In this document: in pieces, positions 1-9,535 of the stretch
Layout of the letters: each line of letters opens with the position of its first letter
Numbering within the stretch: position 1 is the stretch's first letter
NCBI GenBank assembly: GCA_049663345.1
Contig: JBATDG010000038.1
Span: 1-64,000, forward strand
From: SZUA-365 sp049663345
GTDB lineage: Bacteria > Bacteroidota > Ignavibacteria > SZUA-365
Length of the DNA: 64,000 bases
Direction of reading: 5' to 3'
Program-made: the position numbers and the translations under genes
Notes under the pieces: model-generated
What the model was told of the DNA's origin: nothing
The model's input: the letters and a program-made list of their open reading frames with translations, nothing else
Database searches by the model: none

Positions 1-1
1 G

Positions 2-415
2 ATAATTGAGCGGAAGGCGATGACGCAGGACATTGTCGCCGATGCGGCATCTTTTTCCAAAGCGCTCCGCGCCACGGGACATATCGCAGTAGATGGTATT
101 TATTTCGAAACCGGCAAAGCCGAAATCCTGCCTGAGTCCTACCCTGTGATCGGAGAAATCGCGAAGCTGCTCACAAATGAACCGGGGTTGAAGCTCTACG
201 TTGTCGGACACACCGACAACACCGGCAGCCTTGAAAACAACATGGTGTTGTCACAGCTGCGTGCCGGCGCAGTGATGGAGATGCTCACGGACACCTACGA
301 CATTGATCCCGCCCGGCTCGGGTATTTTGGTGCGGGTCCCTACGTGCCTGTCGCCACCAACGACTCCGAAGAAGGCCGCGCAAAAAACCGCCGTGTCGAA
401 CTGGTCAAACAGTAA
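2..415 (+). CDS. OmpA-family C-terminal domain protein (5' partial)
   Basis: The reading frame is open from the window edge, so the N-terminus is missing and the internal ATG at 20 is probably not the true start. The C-terminal ~105 residues form an OmpA-like peptidoglycan-binding domain: a first strand with FETGKAEI, the central motif VVGHTDNTGS, the N..LSQLRA helix, and the terminal NRRVELV segment. In this family the domain anchors an outer-membrane protein or lipoprotein to peptidoglycan in the periplasm. What precedes it (barrel, lipobox or DUF4892-like segment) cannot be seen. The stop is followed by about 215 bp before the next convincing gene, which is on the other strand. Confidence 0.85.
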   Translation: MIERKAMTQDIVADAASFSKALRATGHIAVDGIYFETGKAEILPESYPVIGEIAKLLTNEPGLKLYVVGHTDNTGSLENNMVLSQLRAGAVMEMLTDTYDIDPARLGYFGAGPYVPVATNDSEEGRAKNRRVELVKQ

Positions 416-481
416 TCATCGCGTCTCAGGATTTCTTCCTGCGATGGGTCCGGACATCACATGCAGCCCGGACCTTCTGAA

Positions 482-619
482 TCAATTCCTCGAGTGCGTT
501 TTCCCGAACAGCGCATTGGTTTCCCAGCCATCCCTGCAGATATCGTTCAATTCGTCGATCAGTCTCTGCAGTTCGGCGCTGTTGGACAGCATGTCTGCGC
601 TTGCTGCTGCCGTTCTCTG
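482..619 (-). pseudogene. Possible remnant of a methyl-accepting chemotaxis protein tail
   Basis: A short minus-strand frame bounded by stops encodes about 45 residues that resemble the extreme C-terminus of a chemotaxis receptor: an AAASADML...SAELQRLIDELND stretch with Ala/Ser/Glu heptads like the last helix of the signalling domain. No start, sensor or hairpin region is present. It lies directly downstream of the minus-strand gene ending at 631. The similarity is by eye only and low-complexity helices can mislead, so this is tentative. Confidence 0.25.
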
Positions 620-630
620 CTATGCGCAGT

Positions 631-1302
631 CTAGCGGTTCACGAACGCTGGTGCTGATGCTTCGCGAGCCTCGATGATAATCTCTTTTCCCTCAAAACGA
701 ATGGAAGGAATATACCCGGTGCTGATCAGGTAGTCGTCTACCGGAGCCCATCTCAGTATGGAATTCTTCACGTCGGCAAGACTCTGTCCTTCCCGGACAT
801 TCTCGGCCTTCTCCAGCATTGCCGCGACTTCCGGCTCAAGCGCTCCGGGAAGAATCACAACGGGGATCGTCACGTAGCCGGAAGCCTTCATGGCATTCGC
901 GGCTTCACGGATTTCCTCAATGAACTTTCCCTTCACGGGAATAACATTCCTGTCGAGCGAAGGACCCGTGATCCGGTAGGTTTCGTTGAATCCGGGCATA
1001 TCGGGATAGGTACTGAACACGATAGAGACATTGCCGTCGTCATCAATCCTTCCCTCGTAAATCCCTTCCGGGATTCTCTGGTCGCCGAAAACGATCTTCG
1101 GTCCTGTCGGGAACGAGCGGTAGAGTTCACCGTCAAGACTGGGGATGAGTTCACCGCCGTCGTGGGCACGGCCCCAGATATCAATAGTGCGGTCGTATTT
1201 CCGGATGATGATAGCCAGGCCGTGCGTAGAGAAACTGTCCTGCGAGAAGACGGTATCGGGGCCAAGCAGCATGATGGCTATGAGAATAATGAGGTGTTTC
1301 AT
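631..1302 (-). CDS. Secreted hypothetical protein, 223 aa
   Basis: The protein starts with a clear signal peptide (MKHLIILIAIMLLGPDTVFSQ, cleavage likely after FSQ), so it should be exported to the periplasm or beyond. The ATG at 1302 is preceded by a strong AGGAGG ribosome binding site. The rest is soluble, with alternating beta-rich segments and a helix near residues 130-175 (EEIREAANAMK... and EAAMLEKAENVREGQS). I do not recognise a family. No lipobox or sorting domain is visible. It is monocistronic, with about 370 bp of noncoding DNA upstream. Confidence 0.7.
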   Translation of the reverse strand: MKHLIILIAIMLLGPDTVFSQDSFSTHGLAIIIRKYDRTIDIWGRAHDGGELIPSLDGELYRSFPTGPKIVFGDQRIPEGIYEGRIDDDGNVSIVFSTYPDMPGFNETYRITGPSLDRNVIPVKGKFIEEIREAANAMKASGYVTIPVVILPGALEPEVAAMLEKAENVREGQSLADVKNSILRWAPVDDYLISTGYIPSIRFEGKEIIIEAREASAPAFVNR

Positions 1303-1673
1303 GAGTGCCTCCTGGGAACTGTATTGAAAAATTCATCCGACCGTAATGGTGTTGATGCAGGGACGGAAGAAATGAGCCAAAAACAGTTACAAGGGACTGA
1401 TAGAAACACCTTCGGTTAAATATGATAGTGTGAGAGATACTTTAGTATGCAGTTATCGTGCCAAACACCCCGCCCGGGCTCTGCTTCCTGGCATTCACCC
1501 GCGCAAGGGTGAATTCAGCGTTTTCATCTTTTTTTAAGTGAGAATTTCAGGGATACGAAAAACGCAGCGGTGCGATATGTTCACACCGTTGTGCGCATCC
1601 CGCCCGCAAGGGAAAGAAGAATTGTGCGCCGGATGATAATCCAACCCCGGATGATTTCTATTTGCTGCCCGCC
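1303..1673. other. Intergenic region with a small perfect hairpin
   Basis: No gene is supported here. An 8-bp perfect inverted repeat (ATTCACCC at 1493-1500 and GGGTGAAT at 1507-1514, 6-nt loop) sits in the middle. It has no T-tract directly after it on either strand, so it is not a classical intrinsic terminator, but it may end transcription of the large minus-strand gene that stops at 1674. Confidence 0.4.
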
Positions 1674-4574
1674 TCACTCCACAACCATCTTGCACACCCT
1701 CGTCTTGACAGCGGTTGTATAGCGCAGCAGATAAATGCCTTTCGGCAGAGAAGAGATGCGGAGCTGCTGCAAGGGCTTCTCCAGTCTCTTCGAGTACACG
1801 GTTTTTCCATCGACAGAGACGATTTCAATGAGTGCATTGCTCGCGCCGTCGTCGGGAAGCGCAACTACGAAAGAGCCATGATTCGGGTTCGGAAACAATG
1901 TCAGATCTTCGTCAAACGGCAGCGGCTCGAGGCCGCCGGAGACGTCGCTGACCGTTACGTATATAGTGTCCGATGCCGGGCAATCGTCCATGCTCGTGAC
2001 GGACACAAAGAAGCGGTGTTGGCCGGTTCCCACCGCGCTGCCGATCACCACGAGCGACGGCAGTGTGCTGTTGTCGTTCCATTGATAGCTCTTGAAGCCC
2101 GGACCGGCATTAAGGACTATCGTATCGGCAATGGTAATGTTCATGTCATCTCCCAGCGCAACAACCGGCATCTGATTCACCTTCACCTCGGCGGAAACGG
2201 GCGCGGAAGCATAACCGGCCGTTTTTCCGATAACGGTATAAGTTGTCGTGACATTCGGGGTGACCGTAATGCTGCTGCCCTCAGCACCATTGCTCCAACG
2301 ATAATACATCGCTCCGCTCGCAGTCAAAGTCGCGGACTGTCCCAGACAAATACTCTGGCTTGTCACCGACACGGTCGGCGGAGCGTCGGGCTCCGGGCAA
2401 CCATTCGGGAAATAGAGGTCAATGATGTTTTGCAGGGCTTGTTTTCCCAGCAGGCCGTGCGTGCTGTCGTATTGCGTCTTCCAGATGTTGTACCAACCGG
2501 ACCCATAATCCGGGTGTCCCCCCGAAGGGATGCTGCCGCCAAAAAAAGTATTGGCGTGAGTTATAAACTCCGCGTTGTTGGCGGGAAGAACGGCTTGGTA
2601 ATGCGTCAATCGGTCGCAGATGAGTCTCGAAGGCAGCAGGTGTTCGGCATCGAGGCGGACCTTGAGTTCTGCCGCATCCTGCGGTTGAACTCCCCAGAAA
2701 TGAATGAGCGGACGTAAATCCGCTCCCGCCGTTCTCGACAATCGTAGAATGCGGCTGTCCACTTGCGATAAACCATCGCCCGGAGTCTGGTCGATGAAGT
2801 CCAAATTCTCTTTTAGGTAGAACGAATCAATCATTTCCCAGCCGAAAAGCGCGGCCATTTCCACATACTTTCCGTAGCCGCGCTGTTGGTAGCGCACCTC
2901 GTCTTTGGTTGTATTGGAAATATCCATCGGGTTCCCGGCGCGGAAGTTTGGGGTGACCATCCAATTCATCGCCGCCTGATCGCGCGTGATCTGCGGGTGG
3001 TTGTCGAAAGACTCGCCGAGTGCGGTGTCAATGTCCATTCCATAGAGCCGATTGTATATCGCTGCAGCCAGCAGATTGACCGCCGCTTCAACCTCACCCG
3101 GGAATTTGCTGAACAACTGGGCATGTCCCATTTCATGAAACTCCGTCTCCCAGAAATTGACGCCGGGTTTCAAAAACCAGTGATTTTTATTGCCGTTCTC
3201 AATTGCCGCAGGATTGTATGTGTTGTTGATTTGCGGGTTTCCGATGCCATAGCCGCCGAACATTATATCCACGTCAATCTGCAGATACAGCATCGTATTG
3301 CTTCGAATCGGCGGATAACCCAACATTTTCGATACCACGTCCATGCGGTTATCCCAATCCTGCATGAGCGAAACCGGATCGGAATAATTATATATCCAGC
3401 TGCGCGGCACCTGCATCATGAATTTATCCGACTCGAAATCCGCCCAGGGCGCCGGGTTTGTGCGCTGCACATCCACCCAATTTTGAAGCGTCGTCTTATC
3501 AAAGCTCTTCGCCGAGAAAAATGGTACGGGCACGACGTTCATCAACTCAATCTCCACAATGCCTTCATAGGTTTGATACGGAGTGATGATATATATGCCG
3601 CCCCCGAAAGGATTGACGATTTCGGTTAGTGTGTCTGTGATTGGGAAGGTGTTCGTCACCCTGAAAAACCGCCGGCAGGGGTTGCTGCCTGTACGTTCGA
3701 AAGTGTGCGCACCAACCAATATTTTGAACCCTTTCCCGACCATCGAAGCAGGTACTTTCACTTTCCCCAGGCTTCCCGGTGCGAGGTAATACCCGGTCGG
3801 GCGACGCGCGGGCGTGGACGAAAACGCAGTGCGCTTGCCATATTCGGTTGGCATTGTCGCATTTATTTTTGCGGTAAATGATTCCAGTGGGTCAATCGGC
3901 GGAGGGCAGACTCCGGGGAAATGGTCGGCTGTTTTGAACTTCCGGCCGACCAAAAGCGGCTTGTATATTCCAATGTTTCGGGACGTATATATATAGTCCA
4001 TGATGCCTTGCTGCAGCGAAAATACTGCCCGCACTAGCTCGAAACCATCCAACGCGCCAAAATCATTCGGGAAACCGCCTGTCGTGGACGCGTTCAAAAA
4101 GATCGGTCCCTCCAGAGATTCATAGTCATCCACCAAATCGAAAGCCTCCAACATAACCGAACTGCTGTCGCCGATGACAAAAATGTTCTGCTGGATGGTA
4201 TTGGTTTCGACGTTGATTTGGGCTGGAGTCAAAACCATCGTCCCCGCCATGTGATTTTTGATTTTCAGAATCGCCGCGCTCAAAACGGCGGGCGTTTCCG
4301 AGCCATCGGCGATTTTATAATAACCCGATTTGCTCACGGCATATATTGGGTCCCCGCCAAAAAAGTCAGGGCTGAACGTGACCGTCCCTGTCTGATTGAA
4401 AAGAAATTTGAACCGGTTGTTCGCGCCATAGGCAATGTGGTTTTTGGCGGGCAGGGTGAAACTCCCGTTTTCGCCGGCACAATAGGTGTATCCGGGAGGG
4501 CCCTGCGCCAACATCGCTTGATGAGCAAGGAGGATGCAGATAAAACAGGCGAAAAGGAAAGTGAATCTGTGCAT
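1674..4574 (-). CDS. Secreted M60/enhancin-like zinc metalloprotease with type IX sorting domain
   Basis: The protein has 966 residues when started at the ATG at 4574, which places a signal peptide (MHRFTFLFACFICILLAHQAMLAQ) at the N-terminus; the frame is open 29 codons further upstream but those codons look non-coding. Around residue 479 lies HEMGHAQ followed 10 residues later by a Glu (FSKFPGEVE), matching the HExxH...E zinc site of M60-like (enhancin-type) gluzincins, which cleave mucins and other glycoproteins. An Ig-like/cell-adhesion segment follows near residues 730-800 (SVTSQSICLGQSATLTASG). The last ~70 residues (LFPNPNHGSF ... GIYLLRY ... KMVVE) are a typical Por secretion (type A) sorting domain. 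It should be exported by the type IX system and act at the cell surface or outside. The surroundings carry other envelope genes. Confidence 0.8.
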   Translation of the reverse strand: MHRFTFLFACFICILLAHQAMLAQGPPGYTYCAGENGSFTLPAKNHIAYGANNRFKFLFNQTGTVTFSPDFFGGDPIYAVSKSGYYKIADGSETPAVLSAAILKIKNHMAGTMVLTPAQINVETNTIQQNIFVIGDSSSVMLEAFDLVDDYESLEGPIFLNASTTGGFPNDFGALDGFELVRAVFSLQQGIMDYIYTSRNIGIYKPLLVGRKFKTADHFPGVCPPPIDPLESFTAKINATMPTEYGKRTAFSSTPARRPTGYYLAPGSLGKVKVPASMVGKGFKILVGAHTFERTGSNPCRRFFRVTNTFPITDTLTEIVNPFGGGIYIITPYQTYEGIVEIELMNVVPVPFFSAKSFDKTTLQNWVDVQRTNPAPWADFESDKFMMQVPRSWIYNYSDPVSLMQDWDNRMDVVSKMLGYPPIRSNTMLYLQIDVDIMFGGYGIGNPQINNTYNPAAIENGNKNHWFLKPGVNFWETEFHEMGHAQLFSKFPGEVEAAVNLLAAAIYNRLYGMDIDTALGESFDNHPQITRDQAAMNWMVTPNFRAGNPMDISNTTKDEVRYQQRGYGKYVEMAALFGWEMIDSFYLKENLDFIDQTPGDGLSQVDSRILRLSRTAGADLRPLIHFWGVQPQDAAELKVRLDAEHLLPSRLICDRLTHYQAVLPANNAEFITHANTFFGGSIPSGGHPDYGSGWYNIWKTQYDSTHGLLGKQALQNIIDLYFPNGCPEPDAPPTVSVTSQSICLGQSATLTASGAMYYRWSNGAEGSSITVTPNVTTTYTVIGKTAGYASAPVSAEVKVNQMPVVALGDDMNITIADTIVLNAGPGFKSYQWNDNSTLPSLVVIGSAVGTGQHRFFVSVTSMDDCPASDTIYVTVSDVSGGLEPLPFDEDLTLFPNPNHGSFVVALPDDGASNALIEIVSVDGKTVYSKRLEKPLQQLRISSLPKGIYLLRYTTAVKTRVCKMVVE

Positions 4575-4998
4575 AATTCCAGGTTGTTTTATACAACGAC
4601 CCGTCCGGGTGGGAATCGCTGCGTTGTTGTGCGAGACTGTGATAAGAAAGTGTGTAAGCACCGCATCGTTGAAGCGCTTCCCATATTCGACAAGCGCCTC
4701 TGATTGCAGCTAAGGTATAGAAAACGTCTCGATCAAGCAACGCGCTGCGAAATTCGAGCCCTGATGCACAGCATTGCGGAATACTTCAATGTGTGGTCGC
4801 AGACTTGTGTAGAACTTCGTCCCGCGAGTTGCTGGAGAAAAAGCAGCATTTTGCTCGAATTCGATACGCATACGCGTCGCATCGGATACGCGGGAGTTAC
4901 CAGGGCCAACAGCTCCGCGCGTGAAAAATGACAACAGTCTTGTGACGATCTGCAACAGGTTCCAGCTGCTGCTGCCCTTATATCCCCGAATTTCTGAC
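4575..4998. other. Intergenic region, no gene seen
   Basis: About 420 bp between the divergent protease gene and the duplicated leader that starts at 4999. Short frames exist on both strands but none has a ribosome binding site or recognisable protein. It should hold the protease promoter. Confidence 0.4.
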
Positions 4999-5118
4999 TG
5001 GCAAGGATTTTGCATTGCATTCATCTCAAGAAATTCCCATCATAGCAAAATGAACACAGTGGTGATTTGATCCATATTGCGGCCACAAAAAACAAGCAGC
5101 TAAAACGGAGTTCCGCCG
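4999..5118 (+). repeat. Duplicated 120-bp gene leader, copy 1
   Basis: This segment, ending at the start codon at 5119, is a near copy of 9536-9654, which ends at the start codon of an unrelated gene at 9655. Shared blocks include TTTTGCATTGCATTCATC, AATTCCCATCATAGCA, AATGAACACAGTGG and ATTGCGGCCAC, in the same order and spacing, followed in both by a CAGCTAAAA(A/C)GGAG ribosome binding region. It probably carries a shared promoter and 5' UTR. Confidence 0.8.
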
Positions 5119-5916
5119 ATGAAAACCTTTACCCGCATCCCCATTTCAATACTCGTACTGGCTGCATTCGCAGTGCAGCTTCCGGCACTCTTCACTCCGA
5201 ACATTTCTGCGCAGCCGCTCATGCAGCGTCTTGCCGCAAAGCATGGCGCATTCTGGACGCAGGCCTTCGGCACGGCGGACTGGCGAAAAAGCGATATCGG
5301 ATTCGTCGTCGTCAAGCAGACAAGCATGCTCTATGTCGTGAGGCAAGGCGCGCGGCGCGACACAATCGCGAGTTTCCCGGTGTGTGCGATGACTACCACA
5401 CCCGGCTTCAAGGAGCGGCAGGGCGACGGACGCACTCCCGATGGCATATACCATATCTCGCTGCTCAACCCCGGCAGCAGTTATCATCTGTCGATGAAGA
5501 TGAATTACCCGAATGCGGTGGACGATGCACGGCATGCGCGGCACACACGTCTCAAGGGAGAACGCTGGTCACAGGGAGGCGACATTTTCATTCACGGTAA
5601 ATGCTGTTCCGTCGGCTGCATTGCTATGACCGACGACGTCATCGACAAGCTGTATCTGCTCGTCGCGTCTCTTCCGGCGAGCAAGCGGATAATTCCTGTT
5701 CTGGTCCTGCCCTATGATAAGGAATCATATTTCCAGCAGATGTCTTCTCACGCAGATGATCAGTATGAAGAATCCCGCGATCCCTACTGGCTGCTGCTGC
5801 GCGATCACCTTGACAACATGCTTGCGGTGTGGAGCTACTACCGCGCCACGGGACGCATTCCCGCTGCTATACCGACACGCGACGGATTGTATACCATTCC
5901 CACCGACACCGAATAA
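5119..5916 (+). CDS. L,D-transpeptidase (YkuD/YafK-like), exported
   Basis: A 265-residue protein with an N-terminal signal peptide or anchor (MKTFTRIPISILVLAAFAVQLPALF). The YkuD catalytic motif is present as HGKCCSVGCIAM, with His159 and nucleophilic Cys167. Upstream are the typical strands TSMLYVVRQGARRDTIASFPVC and the DGRTPDGIY motif. The arrangement resembles the YafK/COG3034 branch, whose members cross-link or trim peptidoglycan or its bound proteins in the periplasm. The C-terminal ~75 residues carry a Tyr/Asp-rich extension with no recognised fold. Start chosen for the upstream ACGGAG and the signal peptide. It is monocistronic behind a duplicated leader. Confidence 0.85.
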   Translation: MKTFTRIPISILVLAAFAVQLPALFTPNISAQPLMQRLAAKHGAFWTQAFGTADWRKSDIGFVVVKQTSMLYVVRQGARRDTIASFPVCAMTTTPGFKERQGDGRTPDGIYHISLLNPGSSYHLSMKMNYPNAVDDARHARHTRLKGERWSQGGDIFIHGKCCSVGCIAMTDDVIDKLYLLVASLPASKRIIPVLVLPYDKESYFQQMSSHADDQYEESRDPYWLLLRDHLDNMLAVWSYYRATGRIPAAIPTRDGLYTIPTDTE

Positions 5917-6057
5917 CATAAAGGAGCCAAGGCTCCGGGAGAAAAAAAAAACCTGTTCCACCCCGGTCGGATTGTGTACTCTGGTCGAACTCTTCCGTAC
6001 ATTGCGGGCGTATTTCATACCATAATATCCTTTCCTTTACCATGCAAAGGATGCCCC

Positions 6058-8400
6058 ATGAACACAGCACCTCTCCTCCGCTCCCCGCTTTTCCTCCTGC
6101 TCATCGCAGCCGCGGTGTTTCTCTTCCCCGCATGCTCCGGCGACGACCCCTCCTCGCCCGGTGGTGATTCGGGAAAGGTGAAGACAGGCGACATGAAACA
6201 GGTATTCGAGCAATCAGTTTCAAGCGGGACGACGGTCACCGTGAGTGCCGCCGGAACAGCCGTAGACGGGCTCGTGCTGGAGGTGCCGGAAGGGGCATAC
6301 AGTTCCTCCCGAAATGTGACGATTTCCTACGCTGATATCACCGGACATGATTTCGGTTCGAACTTCGACCCCGTCACGCCGCTCATCCGCATTGAGAATG
6401 GCGGCGACTTCGCCGCGAAGCCGATGCGTCTGCGCATTCCACTGCCGGACATGACCGGACGCTTCGCGGTGGCTTTCTATTACGACCGCGCGGCGGGCAC
6501 GCTCGAAGCGATCGCACCGGTCGGACGATCAGACACCTGGCTCGATGTGGCCGTGCGGCATTTCTCCGAAATCGTGGTGTCGGCCACGCAGATTGAATTG
6601 TTGCGCGAAGGCGGCGGATTTCATACGTTCTTTGATCCGCAAGTCAACGGCTGGTCCTTCGTCAACTACGGCGCCTACCCTGAACCGGAGGGGATGTGCG
6701 CAGGCATGAGCATCGGTGCGGCACATTTCTACAAGAACTTCAGCGCCTCGCTGCTACTCGCCTCGCACTTCGACAACGCAATGTATTGGTTCCAGACTCC
6801 GAAGGTGTGGGAAGACGACGCGACCGGCATCAAGTTCTGCGGCGAGCTGCAGAAGACCTTCGTCACGGCAAATGCATTCTGGACCGCAAACGGCGGCACT
6901 CCCTTCGACGGTTTCCTGCAGAAATCGGAAGAAGATCATTTCTGGAGTCTCTGCTACGCGTTGCTGGTGGTCAACCAGCCGCAGTTCCTTTACCTGGCTG
7001 TGCGAGGCAGCGCGACAGCGCCCGCGCATGCCATTATCGCGTACGCTTACGAAATCGTCGGAAACGAAGGACGCCTGAAGGTCTACGATCCCAACTATCC
7101 CGGCAGCGAAGGCACGATCACCTTCGACTTCACAACGAAAAAATTCCGTCCCTACACTTCCGCCGCGAACACACGGGCACTGGAGGAAGGCAGCACGTTC
7201 GCCTTTGACCAGATCCTGTTCATCCCGCTCTCGACCATCTGCGACGTGAAGGAGATCGAACGCATCTGGGCGAAGGTCGCAACAAAAACCGTCGGTGCCG
7301 GCCAGTATCCCACCTATGAACTTTGGGCTGTGCCGGTGGACAACGAGGATATGCCGCGCGTGAAGCTGCTCGACGCATCGACGGGAAAAACGACCTTCCT
7401 TCCCTACAGGGATTTCACGGTGGAGATCGTTCCTTCGGATAAAAGCATCCCGTTTTCCCTGACAGCGTGGGTGGACCTCGCCGACATCGGTGAAATCGAG
7501 AAACACGAACCGGCGGACATTCTCTCGATCGAGCGTCCGACAAAGGACAATCTCGTAGGTATTCAGGTCGGCGCGAAGCCGGCGGGCAAGAGCGCGTTTT
7601 CCTGGGCGGGCTTCCACTGGTTCAAGATCCGCCTGCAGTCGATGTGGATCGAACCGGCTGATACGACCGTGGGACTCAACCAGGAGCTGCGCCTGGTTGC
7701 GCGGCATAATGGTACCGCGCCTGCAGGCGCGCGCTTCGAGTGGGAATTCGGCGACGGCCGCACGGAGTCCGTTACCGGCGACAGCGCGGTGGTGCATCCC
7801 TTCGACGAAGTGGGTGATTTCACCGTAGAGGTGACGATGTTTGCCCCGGGCAGCAGCGATCCGGCAGGCAGCGCCACGGCCACGGTGCACGCAACGGAGT
7901 TCCGTTCGATCATGGTCACGCTCAACGGCATGGACACCACACCGCCGAGCACAATCAAAGCCACCGATGGTCAGGACATTCCCAACATTATCTGGAGCAA
8001 CAAGATCAGCGGTGCACCGCCGCTGTCATGGAACAAAAAGGAATTCACGGTCGATTTCAATTACGACCTGTCCGGTCTGACTGTGAACACGCGTGTCACC
8101 GGCCGACTCTCCGATGACGGGAAGACCGTCGCCACGCTCTCGGCCATCACATCCGCCATGGGCATCGGCGACTACACGTTCAATTCCGGCATCGTGCTGA
8201 CGAATTTCCCCATCGAAAATGTCGGACCCAGCTATCCGATGGGCGCCATGCTCCGCGGCCCCGCCGCCCAGACGAAAGTCGCAAACGTCTCCTGGCGGCA
8301 GGCCTCCACCGACGCGCAAGGCAATCCCTACGTCGTCGATCTGAAGTCGATCGACTGGTCGAGCCAGCAGACGGAGCTGTCGATCTATTTCTATCGATAG
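6058..8400 (+). CDS. PKD-domain lipoprotein with a papain-like Cys-His-Asp pattern
   Basis: A 780-residue protein when started at the ATG at 6058, which gives a lipoprotein signal (lipobox FPAC, Cys26, followed by SGDDP). Residues ~45-190 form a beta-sandwich resembling ZU5/Big-type modules. Residues ~200-400 carry EGMCAGMS (Cys214), HAIIAYAYEIV (His324) and KVYDPNYPG (Asp344), the order and spacing of a papain-fold (C39-like) cysteine peptidase. A PKD domain follows at ~530-605 (WEFGDGR near residue 562), then a C-terminal beta-rich region. Such proteins sit on the outer face of a membrane. The peptidase assignment is inferred from motif order only and could instead be a non-catalytic relative. 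Confidence 0.65.
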   Translation: MNTAPLLRSPLFLLLIAAAVFLFPACSGDDPSSPGGDSGKVKTGDMKQVFEQSVSSGTTVTVSAAGTAVDGLVLEVPEGAYSSSRNVTISYADITGHDFGSNFDPVTPLIRIENGGDFAAKPMRLRIPLPDMTGRFAVAFYYDRAAGTLEAIAPVGRSDTWLDVAVRHFSEIVVSATQIELLREGGGFHTFFDPQVNGWSFVNYGAYPEPEGMCAGMSIGAAHFYKNFSASLLLASHFDNAMYWFQTPKVWEDDATGIKFCGELQKTFVTANAFWTANGGTPFDGFLQKSEEDHFWSLCYALLVVNQPQFLYLAVRGSATAPAHAIIAYAYEIVGNEGRLKVYDPNYPGSEGTITFDFTTKKFRPYTSAANTRALEEGSTFAFDQILFIPLSTICDVKEIERIWAKVATKTVGAGQYPTYELWAVPVDNEDMPRVKLLDASTGKTTFLPYRDFTVEIVPSDKSIPFSLTAWVDLADIGEIEKHEPADILSIERPTKDNLVGIQVGAKPAGKSAFSWAGFHWFKIRLQSMWIEPADTTVGLNQELRLVARHNGTAPAGARFEWEFGDGRTESVTGDSAVVHPFDEVGDFTVEVTMFAPGSSDPAGSATATVHATEFRSIMVTLNGMDTTPPSTIKATDGQDIPNIIWSNKISGAPPLSWNKKEFTVDFNYDLSGLTVNTRVTGRLSDDGKTVATLSAITSAMGIGDYTFNSGIVLTNFPIENVGPSYPMGAMLRGPAAQTKVANVSWRQASTDAQGNPYVVDLKSIDWSSQQTELSIYFYR

Positions 8401-8437
8401 TCGGGGACGCCCTGCGACATTCTTCTGATGAGAGAAA

Positions 8438-9382
8438 TCACGGAAGCGTGAATTGCTTCATCCAGTCCCAGTGCCGCTCGGCGCCTTTCATCCAATGATT
8501 CGTGCCGTTCGGGTAGGCGTGTCCGAGACCTTTGACCATGACGATATTGAACGTGCGCGATTCGCCCGCCGATTGTGATGCGAAAGTCGCAATGGAAACC
8601 GTATTCGTATCGCCCGTGATCGTGAAGTCGGATTGGTATTTGAAAGTGCCGGTATGCGCTGTGACGATGTTCTTGAAATACGGAATCATTTGGAGTCCGG
8701 ACCCCAGACCCGAGAGCGGGACGGGTACCGGGAAAAAGCGATCGTCCTCATTTCCGAATTGAAAGGTCACGGGGAGATTGCGCTTCGGAGTGCGGACAAT
8801 GTCGTCGGACGACGAACCGGCGTTCTCCACCACTGCTGCAAGCACGTCGCTCATCTCCACTGCGCAGCGGTAGGCCATCTGTCCCCCGTTCGAAAATCCG
8901 AGCAGATAGATCCGTTTTTCATCGACGTTGAAGCGTCCTTTCAATTCGGTGATAATCTGACGGAGGAATTTGATATCGTCGCGCGGGACCTCACCGTCGC
9001 AGTACTCGAATGCGCCCGGGTAGACATTCCACTTCGTGGTGTTCTTCACCTCGCCCTCGTCGATAACGCAGTACTGCCACGACGACGGATAGACCGTGAT
9101 CAGATTCTCCTTCTCGCCGACTTCCTTCCAACCTGAGATGTTGAAGAATTTATCGCCGTCGCCGCTTGTGCCATGGAGCATGAACACGACAGGCCGAGGT
9201 GACGAGCCATTGTACGCCGAAGGAACGCTCACGTAATACTCGCGCGTGTCCCCGTCTACCACGGTCGTGTAGCGGTTCTTGCCCGTGACGAAATCGTTGG
9301 TCTTCGGAGGCGTTGCGTCGTCCTCCTTGCATGCAGTGAATGTCACCGCCAAGAGAAGCCCAAACAGGAATCCTTTATACAT
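8438..9382 (-). CDS. LpqC-like esterase / PHB depolymerase-family lipoprotein
   Basis: A 314-residue protein; the ATG at 9382 follows a GGAGAACG ribosome binding site and opens a lipoprotein signal (MYKGFLFGLLLAVTFTACKEDD). The alpha/beta-hydrolase core shows the PRPVVFMLHGTSG oxyanion segment, the nucleophile elbow GFSNGGQ (Ser near 162), an acidic residue near 213 (NEDDRFFP) and the catalytic His in GLGHAYPNG (near 287). This is the pattern of COG3509 enzymes, which hydrolyse polyhydroxyalkanoates, feruloyl esters or acetylated sugars. As a lipoprotein it would act outside the inner membrane. It converges on the PKD lipoprotein with only 37 bp between stops. The substrate cannot be told from the sequence. 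Confidence 0.85.
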   Translation of the reverse strand: MYKGFLFGLLLAVTFTACKEDDATPPKTNDFVTGKNRYTTVVDGDTREYYVSVPSAYNGSSPRPVVFMLHGTSGDGDKFFNISGWKEVGEKENLITVYPSSWQYCVIDEGEVKNTTKWNVYPGAFEYCDGEVPRDDIKFLRQIITELKGRFNVDEKRIYLLGFSNGGQMAYRCAVEMSDVLAAVVENAGSSSDDIVRTPKRNLPVTFQFGNEDDRFFPVPVPLSGLGSGLQMIPYFKNIVTAHTGTFKYQSDFTITGDTNTVSIATFASQSAGESRTFNIVMVKGLGHAYPNGTNHWMKGAERHWDWMKQFTLP

Positions 9383-9535
9383 AATCGTTCTCCAGCACAG
9401 TTGATGAAACGGATACGGCGAGGCGCCTGAGGACCGCAAACCGCAAGCCGGGCACCGTCGCTATTTCATACGATTAAATGTGGATGATATTATAATCTAC
9501 ACCGCGGAATGCAGAAATGCAATCCCCTTCTGTAT

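Noticed and set aside
1662..2717. 351-codon plus-strand frame
   Set aside because: Antisense to the Ig-like and sorting-domain part of the secreted protease; low-complexity Arg/His-rich product.
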